Source: Euborellia annulipes (taxonomy: Eukaryota; Arthropoda; Insecta; Dermaptera; Anisolabididae). From it: a stretch of 64,000 nt of DNA. A program made the translations under genes and the position numbers. The stretch is taken from NCBI GenBank assembly GCA_023213315.1, contig JAKCPI010001921.1:1-64000 (forward strand). Direction: 5' to 3'. Shown piece by piece: positions 10,980 to 23,045 of the stretch. The first letter of the stretch is position 1. The number at the start of each line of letters is the position of its first letter. A model generated the notes under the pieces. That model saw only the letters and a program-made list of their open reading frames with translations, did not search any database and was not told the origin of the DNA.

Positions 10980-11900
10980 TCAAGCCAATGTTAAATCCCC
11001 ATATGGGGATTTGCATGTTTATTTCTATTCAATTTCGGTCCCCTTAACTTTTTACACATTTTTTCCAATTCTTATGAAATTTTGTATTTATATAGGATTC
11101 CCTATTGTCATAGGCGTAGCCAGAAATTTTTGATGGGGGGGGGGTTCAGGATGATTTCTCTTCCCCCCCCCCCCCCGACTAATAGGGCGATATAGGGCGT
11201 CTAATGAAATATATGACTGGCCACTCCGCCCTCTAGACCCCCCTCGAGCTGGCTCGGGCCCGCCCTTTCTTAAATAAGTGCCTCAATTTTTCATTAAACT
11301 CATTTCAGGCAATAAAAAATAGAACCCTTCTAATTTTATATAGACCTATATGGGCCTAACATACCGAAATGTCTACCTGTTTCTCTTGATCAAACTCTCA
11401 ACTCAGTTCCCCTTAAGAAAAAAAATAAAAAATTTATTTATATAATAATTTTTATTATTTTTCATTTGAGGGATTTAAACAATTTTAAGCGGCTTTAATT
11501 TTTTATAAAGCAAGACAAAAATCAATTCTTTTCGATGGAAAAATTCAGAATTTTCTTGAATTTTTTGCGTTTTATTTAATTTCTTTTTTTTAAGCTAGAG
11601 AAAATTATTATATTTTACTTTCTCTTACCCTATATATGAAATATATATAGAGAGAAAGTATTTTGTATTATAGAGCTTAAATATCTAGTCATGGCTTGGG
11701 TCCAATGGGGGGGTTTGAACCCCCAAACCCCCCCCCCGTGGCTACGCCTATGCCTATTGTGTATGAAATGTCCAAATATGAGATTAAAATTTTGAAAAAT
11801 ATAACCATAGTTTATTTCAAGCAGTTAACGTTTAAAATACACAGAGCCTATTTGAATCAATTGACTTTTTTATTTACTTATGCAATGCAAGTGGTCAAGT
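10980..11900 (+). repeat. R3 repeat interrupted by a hAT element
   Basis: The block around ATCCCCATATGGGGATT resumes at 11761 with GTGTATGAAATGTCCAAATA and the CAAGCAGT region. An uninterrupted relative at 58035-58290 reads straight through CTATATTGTGTATAAAATGTC. That gives the empty site of the inserted element. Confidence 0.65.
11109..11752 (-). mobile_element. hAT-type nonautonomous element (family CATAGGCGTAGCCA)
   Basis: The terminal inverted repeats are CATAGGCGTAGCCA and TGGCTACGCCTATG. The exact 8-bp target duplication CCTATTGT is at 11101-11108 and 11753-11760. It is 644 bp with homopolymer G/C subterminal tracts and no transposase. The 8-bp duplication and the C-A-x-x-GGCGTAGCC-type end fit hAT elements. 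It is in the opposite orientation to the copies at 16676 and 22391. Confidence 0.85.
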
Positions 11901-12231
11901 TTGTATTTCCTCCTCAAATCATCTTCCCACATTTCTAGTTATTTAAAAAAAATTAAACTGTATTTTAATAGGCATGCACATATATATTTAGTTAACTGAT
12001 TGAGCAAATACTCGAGAGTTTCAAATCAAGTAGCTGCTAATAGTCTTTCCCTCTGTGTGTGTGTGTGTGTCTTTTCTCTTTTAAAGATTTTATTTTGCGT
12101 GCGAACTTTATTTTCTTCTTGTTGCATGCAATGCATAACATACAATTTTGCAATTGCATTCTTGAAATCACTCATGACAGAAAGAAGAAGAATATTGCTT
12201 CATAGAGGGAAATAAAGAGGAAAGTTTAAAC

Positions 12232-12480
12232 AAAACCTGGTGGTGGGACTTGACGCACAGCACATAACTTTCTATTACCATCGCTCAGTGCTGCTGGTCA
12301 CACCAGATCTTTTTGTTTGTGTCGAGATATATTTAGTTTCCCATAACACCTTGCATTTTAAATGTTGACTGCTTGAAATAAACTGTTTTTTTTTTTTTCA
12401 AAATTTTAATAAGATCCCTTTGGAATCGAAATTAACATACAAATCCCCATATGGGTATTTAACTTTGGAAGGATGAGACG
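12232..12480. repeat. Hairpin repeat plus reverse R3 fragment
   Basis: A diverged hairpin copy (12232-12313) is joined through TTTGTGTCGAGATATATTTAG to a reverse R3 piece that holds AATCCCCATATGGG. The same hairpin-R3 join occurs at 58294. Confidence 0.55.
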
Positions 12481-12837
12481 GAAAATGAATTTGAAAAAAA
12501 AAAAAAAAAAAAAACTGAATTCCTTCAGCAAATTGTAATTCAAACAATTTTCACGAAAAATTTTACTGACATTCTTTGGAGCGAATTATGAGAAATCCTA
12601 AATGTTTTTTTTCTGGAATATACAAAAGATTGACTGTGTGACAGGGATGGAGAGGGAGGGATGTTTGAAAAGGGATGGAAATCTTTCAAAAAAAAAAAAA
12701 AAACAGGTAACGACCCTCCACTCCCTCGCTTTTTGCGCCCTTTCATTCTTTCTTCTCTTTTGCAAAAAAGGAAAGGAAAAAAATCCTCCATTTTCTATAC
12801 AATTAAGTCCGATAATAAGGACTGAGTTGAAATTTTT
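12481..12837. other. Low-complexity DNA
   Basis: Poly(A) runs and purine-rich sequence. Two overlapping 83- and 91-codon frames on opposite strands show no domain and are not called. Confidence 0.4.
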
Positions 12838-12876
12838 AATAACGTTTCGGTGCCAGGATTGCCATCATCATCATTA
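12838..12876 (-). ncRNA. Degenerate hammerhead-like motif
   Basis: On the minus strand ATGATGA is followed by TGGCAATCC..GGCACC, then GAA-ACGT-T. The first box has C3 replaced by A. It is likely a decayed Penelope-type terminal repeat. Confidence 0.35.
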
Positions 12877-12984
12877 GACTGGGAAGTATCTGGATATTTA
12901 TGCCCAATTGCACACTTTGACATTTAAGCCTCTTTTAACTAAGTGAACTTAAATTTTTAAACTTTACTTTGATCGACACAAATT

Positions 12985-13235
12985 TTTTCGTTTCTCTATC
13001 AGCATGTCGCGTTACAAGCCGTGACGTCAAAGGCGTCCGTGAAGCTACAAGTTATGACGTCACAAGCCGTGACGACAAAAATAACAAAGTTGAAATTTAA
13101 TATATATGACGAATTATAAAAAAATAATTGTGAGATTTAATTATTGAATTTTTAAATTGATCAAATATAATTTTTAAAATAATTTAAAATGATTCAAATA
13201 CTAAATAAATATTTTTCTTCAGTTTTTCAGTTAAC
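12985..13235 (+). repeat. R4 repeat, uninterrupted copy
   Basis: It is shared with 36270-36605, including CAGCATGTCG, GACGTCACAA and ATTGTGAGATTTAAT. Where the other copy carries a ~97-bp GC-rich insertion, this one reads CAAATACTAAATAAATA straight through. Confidence 0.6.
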
Positions 13236-13572
13236 CTCAACGATTGTGTTGATCTTCTCCTTTGCCAGACCCCCCCCCCCGGCATGTGTATTTAAATTAA
13301 AGAGAATCTTAAATAGCTTGTTCGTTTGCACCGCAATCTTTTAACCATGGAATAGTAAAGAAGGACTTTATAAATGGCAACGTTGTAAATTTTAGTGATA
13401 TTCTGGTGTTTTTTGATAAAATTGGCAGATTACAAAAAATCGTTTTTTTTTGTCAATTTTTTTAAATATTTCAAAGAGAGTCCCTCTATTCTTATGTCGT
13501 AAAATAAGAGTTTTCTTCACAATATAAAGTCAACAAGGAAAGGAGATATGCATGCAGCCAGGAAATTCTTTT
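13236..13572. other. AT-rich unassigned DNA
   Basis: A C-rich tract lies near 13269-13280 and the remainder is AT-rich. No gene is seen. Confidence 0.4.
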
Positions 13573-13573
13573 T

Positions 13574-13615
13574 TTGATCGACATTTCGGACGCCAATCGC
13601 GTCCTTCTTCGTGTG
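13574..13615 (-). ncRNA. Hammerhead-like motif with strong stem II
   Basis: On the minus strand ACGAAGA is followed by a perfect 6-bp stem GGACGC-GATTG-GCGTCC and GAA-ATGT-C. The first box deviates at C3 and U4, and ATGT is not self-complementary, so this copy is probably inactive. Confidence 0.4.
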
Positions 13616-13664
13616 AGATATAAAATATTGAAATTAACATCAAATACAACCAATAGGGAGCTAA

Positions 13665-13836
13665 AATATGGCGTGACAAGCACAGAACCTTACCAAAGGG
13701 AAGTTGTGCGACCAGTCACAACAGTTCTATAAGTTCTATAAGTTAAATTGTTTGTTGTACTGTAAATGTTTGACACAAGAGCGGATCCAGTGGAGGGGGG
13801 GAGGAGAGGAATCTGGTGTGACTGGTCGCACGGTAA
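13665..13836. repeat. Diverged hairpin-repeat halves
   Basis: GGCGTGACAAGCACAG at 13671 and GCGACCAGTCACA near 13707, plus AATCTGGTGTGACTGG at 13810, are pieces of the ~95-bp hairpin family. Confidence 0.45.
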
Positions 13837-14007
13837 TTTAAAGGCGCTTTTTGTACCTGTTTACCAAAATATATATATATGGACCATTGATTGTGGGAAG
13901 CCCTAAGCGAGCAAGTCACTCACTCTTAATACACATAGCCCAATTAAATATTGTATAATTTACAATGATAATTGAATATAATACTGTTAACCTTGTATTC
14001 TAACAAT

Positions 14008-14052
14008 TAATCGTCCTGAGGAAGGACGTGACTTGCGACCGAAACGTCGACG
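14008..14052 (+). ncRNA. Hammerhead-ribozyme-like motif (exact core)
   Basis: CTGAGGA (CUGANGA with N=G) at 14016-14022 is followed by a stem-loop GGACG..CGACC with one mismatch, then GAA-ACGT-C at 14041-14048. CGTC before the first box pairs with GACG after the cleavage position as stem I. Confidence 0.5.
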
Positions 14053-14189
14053 GTTAGTAATTAAATAAAAGTTTTTTTATTTAATTCCTTGGCAGCAAAG
14101 TCTCCTATACCCAATTTATTTATACCATTTGCTATCGAAATGATTAAAAAAATATTCATCTGTCTGTCTGGGATCCGAACCCGCGCCTA

Positions 14190-14358
14190 TGGGTCGTTTT
14201 GATAACTTACCTACCCTAACATTAAAATAGCCTCCCTATGGGGAAATTCATGGTGTTTGTCCTTCAGCTATTAAAATAGCTGAAGGACAAACACCATGTA
14301 TTTCCCCCATAGGGAGGCTATTTTAATGTTGGGGTAGGTAAGTTATCAAAACGACCCA
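14190..14358. mobile_element. Near-perfect palindromic MITE
   Basis: The 169-bp sequence is almost its own reverse complement, from TGGGTCGTTTTGATAAC to GTTATCAAAACGACCCA. The centre is TCAGCTATTAAAATAGCTGA. CTA/TTA flanks suggest a 3-bp target duplication with one change. It interrupts a SINE B-box fragment (GGATCCGAACCCGCG at 14171). A sister copy lies at 60046, and longer relatives start at 20690 and 21092. Confidence 0.75.
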
Positions 14359-14714
14359 TTAATATTAATATTTGTCCCACGGGACAACAACAACAACAAC
14401 AACAAAAGTTGTATAGAGAATTTAATTCACTTTCAATTGGCCCTATATATTGCAGAAGAGTATCTATAGTGCCTACATCAAATTTGAATTTTAATCCCCG
14501 AGGGGATAGTTGAATATCTGTAATTATCGAGTAATTCAGGGAGTTTGTTGTTGTTGTTGTTGTTGTTATGAATGAATTGCATCCATCTTTTGTGTGTGTG
14601 TGTGAATAAATTAAAATACGAATGAATAATGATTGCCAAGGACGGAGAGAGCGAATATCCATCCTCTCACTCACTCACTCAAACAAGACTTCTTGAATTA
14701 AATAATTAAACGTC

Positions 14715-14960
14715 TGCGCACCCCCCCCTCCCCCGCCTGCGCCGGACCCTTGTCTTTTCTTAATTATGGAAAAAAAAAAATTATCATTTCTATATTCCAA
14801 TTCAGTGCCTGCTTGAGGATTTGTTTACATTCATAGAATACACAAATGCAAAGAATACATAAATATTTCTCTATACATTTCCTATTGTAACTTTAGGAAT
14901 GAATAATTTAAAAAGTTTTAGGAATTTCTGAATGAAAATAATTTTCCTGTAATCCCTATT
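14715..14960 (-). repeat. Helitron-like fragment
   Basis: It carries the CAGTGCCTGCTTGAGG and TACATAAATATTTCT blocks and is truncated at 14960 by the element that follows. GC-rich sequence at 14720-14750 resembles the family's 3' part. Confidence 0.55.
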
Positions 14961-15804
14961 CTCTTTAAACGAATTAGTAGAATTTTTACTTATTCAAATA
15001 GTAGGTAAGAAAATTACATCAAATTTAGTAATTTTGAGTAGAATCTACTAATATATTTAGTAAGTTTATTGGTTACTTTTAGATTAGTTATTTTTTACTA
15101 ATTCAAAAAGTAGTTCATTCAATTCCGGCTGTCTGAGAAGCCAACATGGCCGACCAGCTGTTTGATCGGTTCCTTAATAAAGACATTTTTGGCAATATAA
15201 GGCTTTATTTAAGTAATAATAATACAAATAAATAATAATATTGAGATAACTTGTATTTTTTGTTAAAAATTGCAGGAAATATATGTTAAGTCAAAACAAA
15301 TAGATTCCAAATTTTTTTAAATTAATAAAATATTATTTTTTAAATAATCAATTAAGAAATATTTTTACTTAAAATTTAGTAAATATATTTCTTGATATAA
15401 CGATAATTAGTTTTATTAAGTTTATTTAGAAATAAATTGCTGGGAAGGAATATAGTAACATTCAAGTAAATAGCATTGTTAACACCAGCGACATACTTAT
15501 ATACCAAATAACAGAGAAGTAAGAGTAAGTCAAGTTTAAGTGGGTTCCTAGAACTCGAGTCAGTAAACACTAGTTAGGTCCCGGTGTCATAGCACCTTAT
15601 TTCAAATATCTTAAACGTTTCTTTTTTTTTGGTCATTATTTTTTAAAAAATTCACTTTTTCATTTGTGAATTTTTCATATTAATAATTTTTACTAATTGA
15701 AAAAGTGGACATCCACTATTTACGGGTAGTCTACTTTGAACATCTTAAAAAAGTGACTATTCACTATGAATTAGTAGTTTTTTACTAATTCGTTTTTAGA
15801 GAGA
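14961..15804 (+). mobile_element. ~840-bp TIR element, copy 1
   Basis: The terminal inverted repeats contain AACGAATTAGTA, and the left start is CTCTTTAAACG. It is nearly identical along its length to the copy at 49633-50468, including GCCAACATGGCCGACCAGC. No transposase is present. It is inserted in Helitron-like sequence. The clean TA flanks seen in copy 2 are not visible here. The superfamily is uncertain; Tc1/mariner is possible. Confidence 0.7.
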
Positions 15805-15945
15805 TGCAAACAATTTTCAAGCAGGCACTGGATAGGAATGGAATAATAATAATTTTCTTTTCTATAATTAAAAAGAAAACGCAGGGTCCGCTGCAGGCGG
15901 TCCAGGGAGGCGAAACCTCCCGGCTAGGCGCGAATGTAAAGATAA
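15805..15945 (+). repeat. Helitron-like 3' fragment
   Basis: CAAGCAGGCACTGGAT is followed by AGGCGAAACCTCCCGGCTAGGCGCG, matching 941-1113. It may once have been continuous with an opposite-strand copy at 14715, or may be independent. Confidence 0.5.
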
Positions 15946-16667
15946 ATTCCATTTCGTATATTTATGCTGGATATTCGCCCATGCAAGGAATATAGAAAGA
16001 AGCCAAAGGGTCAGCAGCAGTCGGGTTTACGTTTTTATAGCACTCTCGATTATAAATCGTCGTTCTTGGGCTATAAAAAAAAAAAAAAAATCTACATAAA
16101 CACATAGGCGATCAAAGAAAGGAAAGGAAGGGTTGAGACCACCAGGAACTCCAACATAACCTCACTTCAAATATTTATAATAAAGTTTTCCGATAAAATT
16201 TTAATTTTGGTGTCCAACTAATATTTATATCGAAACATCAGGTTTTAGTTGTTGTTGTTGTTGTTGTTGTTGTTATTACTTTGTACTCATTTGAAGGGTG
16301 CGTCAAAGAACAGATCAGACATGATCATAAAAAGTTAGATAGGAATGAATAAATAAATAAATTAGAAATAAATAGATGTTTATCGATAAAAAAAAAAAAA
16401 AAATAATAAATAAATAAATTATGAATGGAAGAAGAAATTGAATTTTTTTTTTTTTTTCTGAACCTCTCTCTTTAATACATTTGCTAAGTTTATTGAATTC
16501 ACTCTGACAGTTGACATTTAGAAGAAGAAATTCTCCTTATAGGTCACATACACTGCTTTATTATTATTATATAATTCTGTACTTGCGTCAAGCGTCTAGG
16601 GAGAGGATTTTCCCCTCCCCCTCCACACTTAGCCATATAGTAGGATTTGCTTTTTTCTTTAGCTTAC
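15946..16667. other. Unassigned DNA with microsatellites
   Basis: It has a (GTT)n tract at 16250-16275 and A-rich runs near 16076-16090 and 16389-16402. I see no gene. Confidence 0.4.
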
Positions 16668-16675
16668 CTAGGCAT

Positions 16676-17591
16676 CATAGGCGTAGCCACGGGGGGGGGG
16701 GGGGGGGGTTTGGGGGTTCAAACCTCCCCCCATTGGACCCAAGCCATGACTAGATATTTAAGCTCTATAATACAAAATACTTTTTCTCTCTATATATTTC
16801 ATATATAGGTACGAGCAGGTAAAAATTCGAGAAAATTAGAATTTTCCCATTGAAAAGAATTGATTTTTGTTATGCTTTATAAAAAAATTAAAGCCGCTTA
16901 AAATTGATTAAACGCAAATGAAAAATAATAAAAATTATTATATAAATTAATAAATAAAATTATATAAAAAAGGTGATGGGACAGGAGAAGGGAGGACAGT
17001 CCATAAGGGACTGATTCTTGGGGAGTAGAGATGGTAAAGGGCCCCTCACTACCCACATTGGAACCGGGTTGATGGCCATTTGCGCTAGATACGGTATTGG
17101 GATTGGTGCGTGTCAGCGTGACGATGCACCAGGGGGAGTAAACAATCGGGGAAATCAGATTTTTTTGTAGGCTATTGAGGGTTTTTTTTGCCTTATAAAA
17201 ATTTAAGGCTTTCCCTCAAATAAAAAAAAAAAATTATTATATAAATAAATTTTTTATTTTTTTTGTTAAAGAGGTCTGAGATGGGACTCTGGTCAAGGGA
17301 AACAGATCGAGGGACACCCCGGTATTTTAGGCCCATATACATATAATTAAGAGATTTGCATTATTTATTGCCTGATACGAGTTGATTGAAAAATTGCGGC
17401 ACTTAATTAAGAAATGGCGGGCCCGAGCCACCTCGAGGGGGGTCCAGGGGGGGGGGCGAAGCGAAGCTGGGGCAAGTGGCTAGTCATATATTTCATTGGA
17501 CGCCTTATACTGCCCTATTAGTCGGGGTGGGGGGGGGGAGAAATAATCCTAACCCTCCCCCCCCCATCAAAAATTTCTGGCTACGCCTATG
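16676..17591 (+). mobile_element. hAT-type nonautonomous element (family CATAGGCGTAGCCA)
   Basis: It has the same termini as 11109-11752. The exact 8-bp duplication CTAGGCAT is at 16668-16675 and 17592-17599. At 916 bp it carries about 250 bp more than the other two copies. The extra includes a segment at 16970-17220 absent from them, so the family has internal length variants. No transposase frame is present. Confidence 0.85.
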
Positions 17592-17639
17592 CTAGGCATA
17601 TTGGATTCATGTCAAGATTTGAGGTGTCTGTTTGTCAAC

Positions 17640-17915
17640 AAAATATCTCAAGTACGAAAAGAGCTATGGAGGTTGAAATTTTATATTTAAGCTAGGCATC
17701 GCCCTGGGACGTGACATGAAACTTTTGAACAAAATCGACCAAAGAGTACTAGTACTTTACTGATGCACTTTTTCCGTTTTTTTTTTCCGATTTTCTCAAA
17801 ATTCGCTCCAAAGATTTTGTTTAAAATTCAAAAATCAAATTATTTCTCTTTAAAATGTATATTCTCATTTTGCCATTGAAATCTTCTGAAGACCACTTTA
17901 CTCTTGTACTTCTTA
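17640..17915 (-). repeat. R1 fragment
   Basis: Reverse R1 blocks including AAGAGTACTAGTACTTTACT and GAAGACCACTTTACTC. It is directly followed by R2 sequence from about 17925. Confidence 0.55.
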
Positions 17916-18157
17916 TGGCGGAATAGGACCGAAGGTGTTACGCATGTTTTTCCCGATAAGATGGCGTGGTGTGTCATTAAAAGTATGCTCAAATATCAAG
18001 TAATTCAAAAATTTGCCAAGAGATGTCAGAATGTTAGCTAATAATATTTAATTCATTTGCTTGATTTTCATTGATCTTTTAACAATAAATGTTATTATAT
18101 ATTATGTATCTTTTATAAAAGCATAAAAATATATAAATTTAGGCTAAAAGGGGATCG

Positions 18158-19881
18158 GCTGTTAGACTAGTCTGCCATCTATTGCAAGAATACTGAACTA
18201 ATTTGACAGTTGATTTTTAAATAAATCATCTAAGCTTATTTTCAAAATTTCTTAATTAATATGTGATTAATAATAACAATAAATTCATTTTTAAATTTAA
18301 AAAAAAATTAAAGATTATTGGGACAGATTGTTTTTTTGTATTTGCTTGATAACAAAAATATTAATTACGATAATTTTTTAATAAGTCATTAAAAGAATTA
18401 TAGCTCGATGTCCCAATAATCTCTTATGAATTTGATTCATTAAAAAAAAAACCGAATTGAAGAATTCCTTATAATAGTCTAGTTTTTTTTTAAAGTACGT
18501 TTAGACGTCGCTCCTGAACCCCTTTAACCTTTAGAGAGAAATTTTTCATATACAGGTAGAGAGATCGCTTCATTTCTCCATTAAAATGAACAATTACATA
18601 ATAGAGAGATAAATGGGATTGGATGCTCTGGGCGGAGTCTAGATAGATAATAATAAATAAAGAGATGAGAGGGGCGGGGCGGGGGCGGGGGGGGAGGGGA
18701 ATATCCGGCTACAGGTTGCAGTTCCGGTGACCTCTCTCTGCGACATTTAATCGATTATACCATCATCATATTTGAGCAAACAAAAAATTAAATTCTTCAA
18801 TTTGGTATTAAATTCAGGTGTGATTGGACGCACACCACAAACATATTAGCTACGTAATTAAGTCAAAATTGAATTTATAAAAGTTTGAAAAGATGGAATT
18901 GAGATTCAAGTGCGGGGCGCCGCATTAAAGAAAGGGGCGCCGGCAACGTTTATTTATTTTACAAAAAAAATATTGTATTATAATATTTGTTTATTTTAAA
19001 TTTTAACGTCTGCTTTTAGAGAATAGACCTGTTATGCCGGGTTGCAAGAAAACAGTTCTGTAAATATTTAAAAGTCTGTTAGTAAACATCGCTTTGGGCT
19101 TTAAAATTATAGGCTATTGCTAAAGCAACTTTAAAGGAACCGTTAACTATCCCTGCTGTTAAGATATATAGATAGATGCAAAACGATTGGGCCCCCGAAA
19201 ATGTCAGCTTTCTATGTAGTTGGCCATTTGGCCGCAAGGGCGCATTGTCAAATTGTATAATTTATAATAGTACCAAAATTATAAAAGAAATAAAAATAGT
19301 AATTATATTTGTATTCTTTAAATTTTAATTGTTAATATTAGGTTACAAAATAATAAATTCGTTGGTAGATCTGGCTGTCAGATGTTAAATTATAAAGAAA
19401 CTGGGAATATACTATAACCTCACTTTTTCTCTTCATCGAATGAATATCTATAATAATTAATAATATCGCTTAATACGTTTCAGAAGCTAAAGAAAACTCA
19501 ATTAAATTAATGCATTTATATATTACCTCTCTCGCGTGATAATATAGTCACCAAATTCTTATTTATTTCAATGAAACAAATCAGGTTAGTGGATACTTTA
19601 TAGTTTTAAGGTCCGAATTTCAGCATTGAGTTTATTGACAGCTTTTACGAACCAATCACCTTTAAATACGTTCTTGCAACCCGGCATTAGTGTTTTAATA
19701 AAATAAAACAAAGTGTTTAATTCCAATTTTTTTTTTTTTTTTTTTTGCGTAGGTCGTTAGAGAGAGATTTGCTCTCATTTTTTTTCCTTTGCCTTTGAAA
19801 TTAAAATAAATAATTTATTTAAATGAATTCAGAACACAAATTTGTGTGTGGCAATGAAAACGAATTGAGAGATCAAAGTGA

Positions 19882-19914
<33 letters not shown>

Positions 19915-20431
19915 TGAAACAAATAAAGCCAAAAGAAGAAGAAGACCACACAGCTAGTTGTTTGTTGTTTAATTAATTAAAGGATGAATCAGAAGGAGGA
20001 AGAAGGCGACATATTAAATTTGTCCTTGAACTGAGTGACGGGGGGGGGGGGGGATTAATGATTGAATTATGAATATTAAGGGGGTTCAGGAGCGACGTCT
20101 AAACGTACTTAAAAAAAAAAAAAAAAAAACTAGACTATTATAAGGAATTTTCAATGCGGTTTTTTTTAAAGAGATTATTGGGACATCGAGCTATAATTTT
20201 TTTAATGACTTATTAAAAAATTATCGTAATTAATTTTTTTGTTATCAAGCAAATACAAAAAAACAATCTGTCCCAATAATCTTTAATTTAAAAATGAATT
20301 TATTGTTATTATTAATCACATATTAATTAAGAAATTATTAAATTAAGCTTAGATGATTTATTTAAAATCAACTGTCAAATTAGTTCAGCATTCTTGCAAT
20401 AGATGGCAGGCTAGTCTAACAGCCGATCCTT
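18158..20431. mobile_element. R2 long-TIR element
   Basis: The left arm 18158-18535 reappears inverted at 20076-20431. The ends are GGATCGGCTGTTAGAC and its complement, and the inner edges are CGTTTAGACGTCGCTCC. The 1.5-kb interior holds a separate TIR element (19035-19686), G-rich DNA (18670-18700) and a poly(A) run (19882-19912). Fragments of the arm occur at 5345 and 6837. No transposase was recognised and no target duplication is clear. Confidence 0.6.
19035..19686. mobile_element. TTA-flanked TIR element (TGCCGGGTTGCAAGAA)
   Basis: The termini TGCCGGGTTGCAAGAA and TTCTTGCAACCCGGCA are perfect inverted repeats flanked by TTA on both sides (19032-19034 and 19687-19689). The 3-bp TWA duplication suggests a Harbinger-like element. 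The tip resembles that of 32261-33769 (TGCC..GTTGCA). It is 652 bp with no frame. Confidence 0.7.
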
Positions 20432-20689
20432 AAAATAGGTTAGTTTATTCTTCTTTTTCAACATTTTTGTATTATAGAAACCAAAACAAATATTATTTTT
20501 GAATTGTTTTTAAATCTTGAGGATTCATAAATCTTGATGGATTTTGTCAGATTTAACTTTTCGGGCCATATATATTCTAAAATTAATTTTCCATATGTTT
20601 ATTTCCTTATTTGAAACCTAAAAAAATAAAAGAATACTGAATTAAATTATCTGATATTAATTATTTAAAGAAAATAATAAATGTACTCA

Positions 20690-22386
20690 CAATAGGTCAT
20701 TTTGATAACTTACCTACCCCAACATTAAAATAGCAGCTGAAGGACAAGGAATTTTTATTAATATTATTTTATAATTATTTTAAGGAAACTTGAAATTATT
20801 CTTTTAAAATTTATTTCACAAATCTAAATTTATTAAATTCTGGTTTGAAATTCGCGCTCTAAACTATTTAAATATTTATGAAGTCATACTAATTAAATAA
20901 TTTTTATAAAGTAATTCAACTAAATAGCTATAAAAATTAAAATTAAAATTAACAATTTCACCAAAATAATTAATTTTAAATTATACAAGAAATTGGTTAG
21001 GTTGGCACCAAATTCTGTTTTTGAAGTAGCTGATTTAACGCATAGATAATTGAACGTGTATTATTATTTAAAATGAAATATAAATATTTAATAGGTCATT
21101 TTGATAACTTACCTACCCCAACATAAAAATAGAAGCTGAAGGACAAACTTTGCTATTCCGCCCATAGGATTTACATTGAAACGCTTTTAAATCAGGCTAA
21201 TTAGCTGATAAATTTTAATTTTTTTAGCTATTTGAATAAATATTAATATAAAATAGGATCATTAGATTTATATAGGTGCTTATTTATCCATAAACAAGTT
21301 TAATTTCATGTGATTTAAAGGTAGAACAATTTTGTTAGGTTATGGTAAAAATTTCTAATTTATCTATTTTTGTTCTTATTTAATATCTTTTGGAAAATCT
21401 GTCTGTTAATAGCTATTAAAAAATAAATAAAGACAAGGAAGGATGGGTTTTTATAAAATTACAACAGGAAATACCTGATATAGGCCCTAATGTTTGTATT
21501 TATTTATTATATGTACATTTACCTTACAAAGATCTATGAAATAATGTGTTAAAACATATAATTATTATTTTTATATAGAGAGATTAATATAAATATTAAT
21601 TTAGTTTATCTGTTTTTTTAATCCCAGGAGTTTATTTTGCCTTTCTTCAGGTATATATGAGAATCTATCAGAGTAACTAAAAAAAAAAAAAAAACAAGTA
21701 ATTAACTAATTAAAATTTTAAAGCAGAAATGTAAATTATTTCGAAAATAATGAATAATTGCAATGAATGAATGGAAATATATATAGGTAAATGTAGAATG
21801 GGTGGTTGAATCATATTTGAAATAAGAAAAGTAAACATACCTTTAAACCCTTCCTTTGTTGTTCATATCGCTGTCTTTTTTTATTTAAATATGTTTATTA
21901 CTTAGATTATATCAGTTTATTTTAATTATAACACATATTCAAGCACTATTCAAGCCAGGAGAGGTCCACTTGTCACTTGTGAGATGTTTCACCTTTGTTG
22001 ATTATCCTAAATAATGTTTTGAATCATTATATGAAACTAAATAGATATTTTTATTTGTTATTTACCTGAGATAAAGTGTTTAAAGTGTATTTGAACTTCG
22101 TTTCAGTCAAATTTCTTGTTTTTTATTGAGCATAACCTCTGACACTGACAGTTCATTCAACTTATTTTATGTTTAAAATTTAATTCTGTAAAGAATCTTT
22201 ACTTCTCTTGATATCCTTTACGAGCACAATTGATAATATTACAAAATTTTGGCATCTTTAAGTATTTGGAGAGCCTAAATAACTCAAAAACAAACATTAT
22301 CATATAAATCCCTATGTAAATGCATTGAAGTTTGTCCTTCAGCTGCTATTTTAATGTTAGGGTAGATAAGTTATCAAAATGACCTA
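20690..22386. mobile_element. TIR element related to the palindromic MITEs
   Basis: Left ends reading TAGGTCATTTTGATAAC occur at 20692 and again at 21092. The matching inverted right end is at 22328-22386. The inner copy (21092-22386) is about 1.3 kb and could be the longer parent-like form of the palindromes at 14190 and 60046, which keep only the end sequences. The AT-rich interior has no transposase frame. Confidence 0.55.
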
Positions 22387-22390
22387 TAGG

Positions 22391-23037
22391 CATAGGCGTA
22401 GCCACGGGGGGGGGGGTTTTGGGGGTTCAAACCCCCCCCATTGAACCCAAGCCATGACTAGATATTTAAGCTCTATAATACAAAATACTTTTTCTCTCTA
22501 TATATTTCATATATAGGGTAAGAGAAAGTAAAATATAATAATTTTCTCTAGCTTAAAAAAAAAAAAAAAAATTAAATAAAACGCAAAAAATTCGAGAAAA
22601 TTCAGAATTTTCCCATTGAAAAGAATTGATTTTTGTTATGCTTTATAAAAAATTAAAGCCGCTTAAAATTGATTAAATCTCGCAAATGAAAAATAATAAA
22701 AATTATTATATAAATAAATTTTTTATTTTTTTCTTAAAGAGGTCTGAGATAGGAGTCTGGTCAAGAGAATCACATAGAGGGACACCCCGGTATTTTACGC
22801 CCATATACATAAAATTAAGAGACTTGCATTATTTATTGCCTGATACGAGTTGATTGAAAAATTGCGGCACTTAATTAAGAAAGGGCGGGCCCGAGCCACC
22901 TCGAGGGGGTCCAGGGGAGGGGGGGGCTAGTCATATATTTCATTAGACGCCTTATACTGCCCTATTAGTCGGGGTGGGGGGGGGAAATAATCCTAACCCC
23001 CCCCCCCCCCCATCAAAAATTTCTGGCTACGCCTATG
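22391..23037 (+). mobile_element. hAT-type nonautonomous element (family CATAGGCGTAGCCA)
   Basis: Same termini as at 11109 and 16676, with the exact 8-bp duplication CCTATAGG at 22383-22390 and 23038-23045. It landed a few bases inside the outer edge of the preceding TIR element. It is 647 bp and noncoding. Confidence 0.85.
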
Positions 23038-23045
23038 CCTATAGG

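Noticed and set aside
12540..12877. Overlapping 83- and 91-codon frames
   Set aside because: Low-complexity purine/pyrimidine tracts open in both directions; no conserved motif.
16225..16250. ATCGAAACATCAGG as a further hammerhead-like site
   Set aside because: No first box or stem II is visible upstream, and ACAT is not self-complementary.
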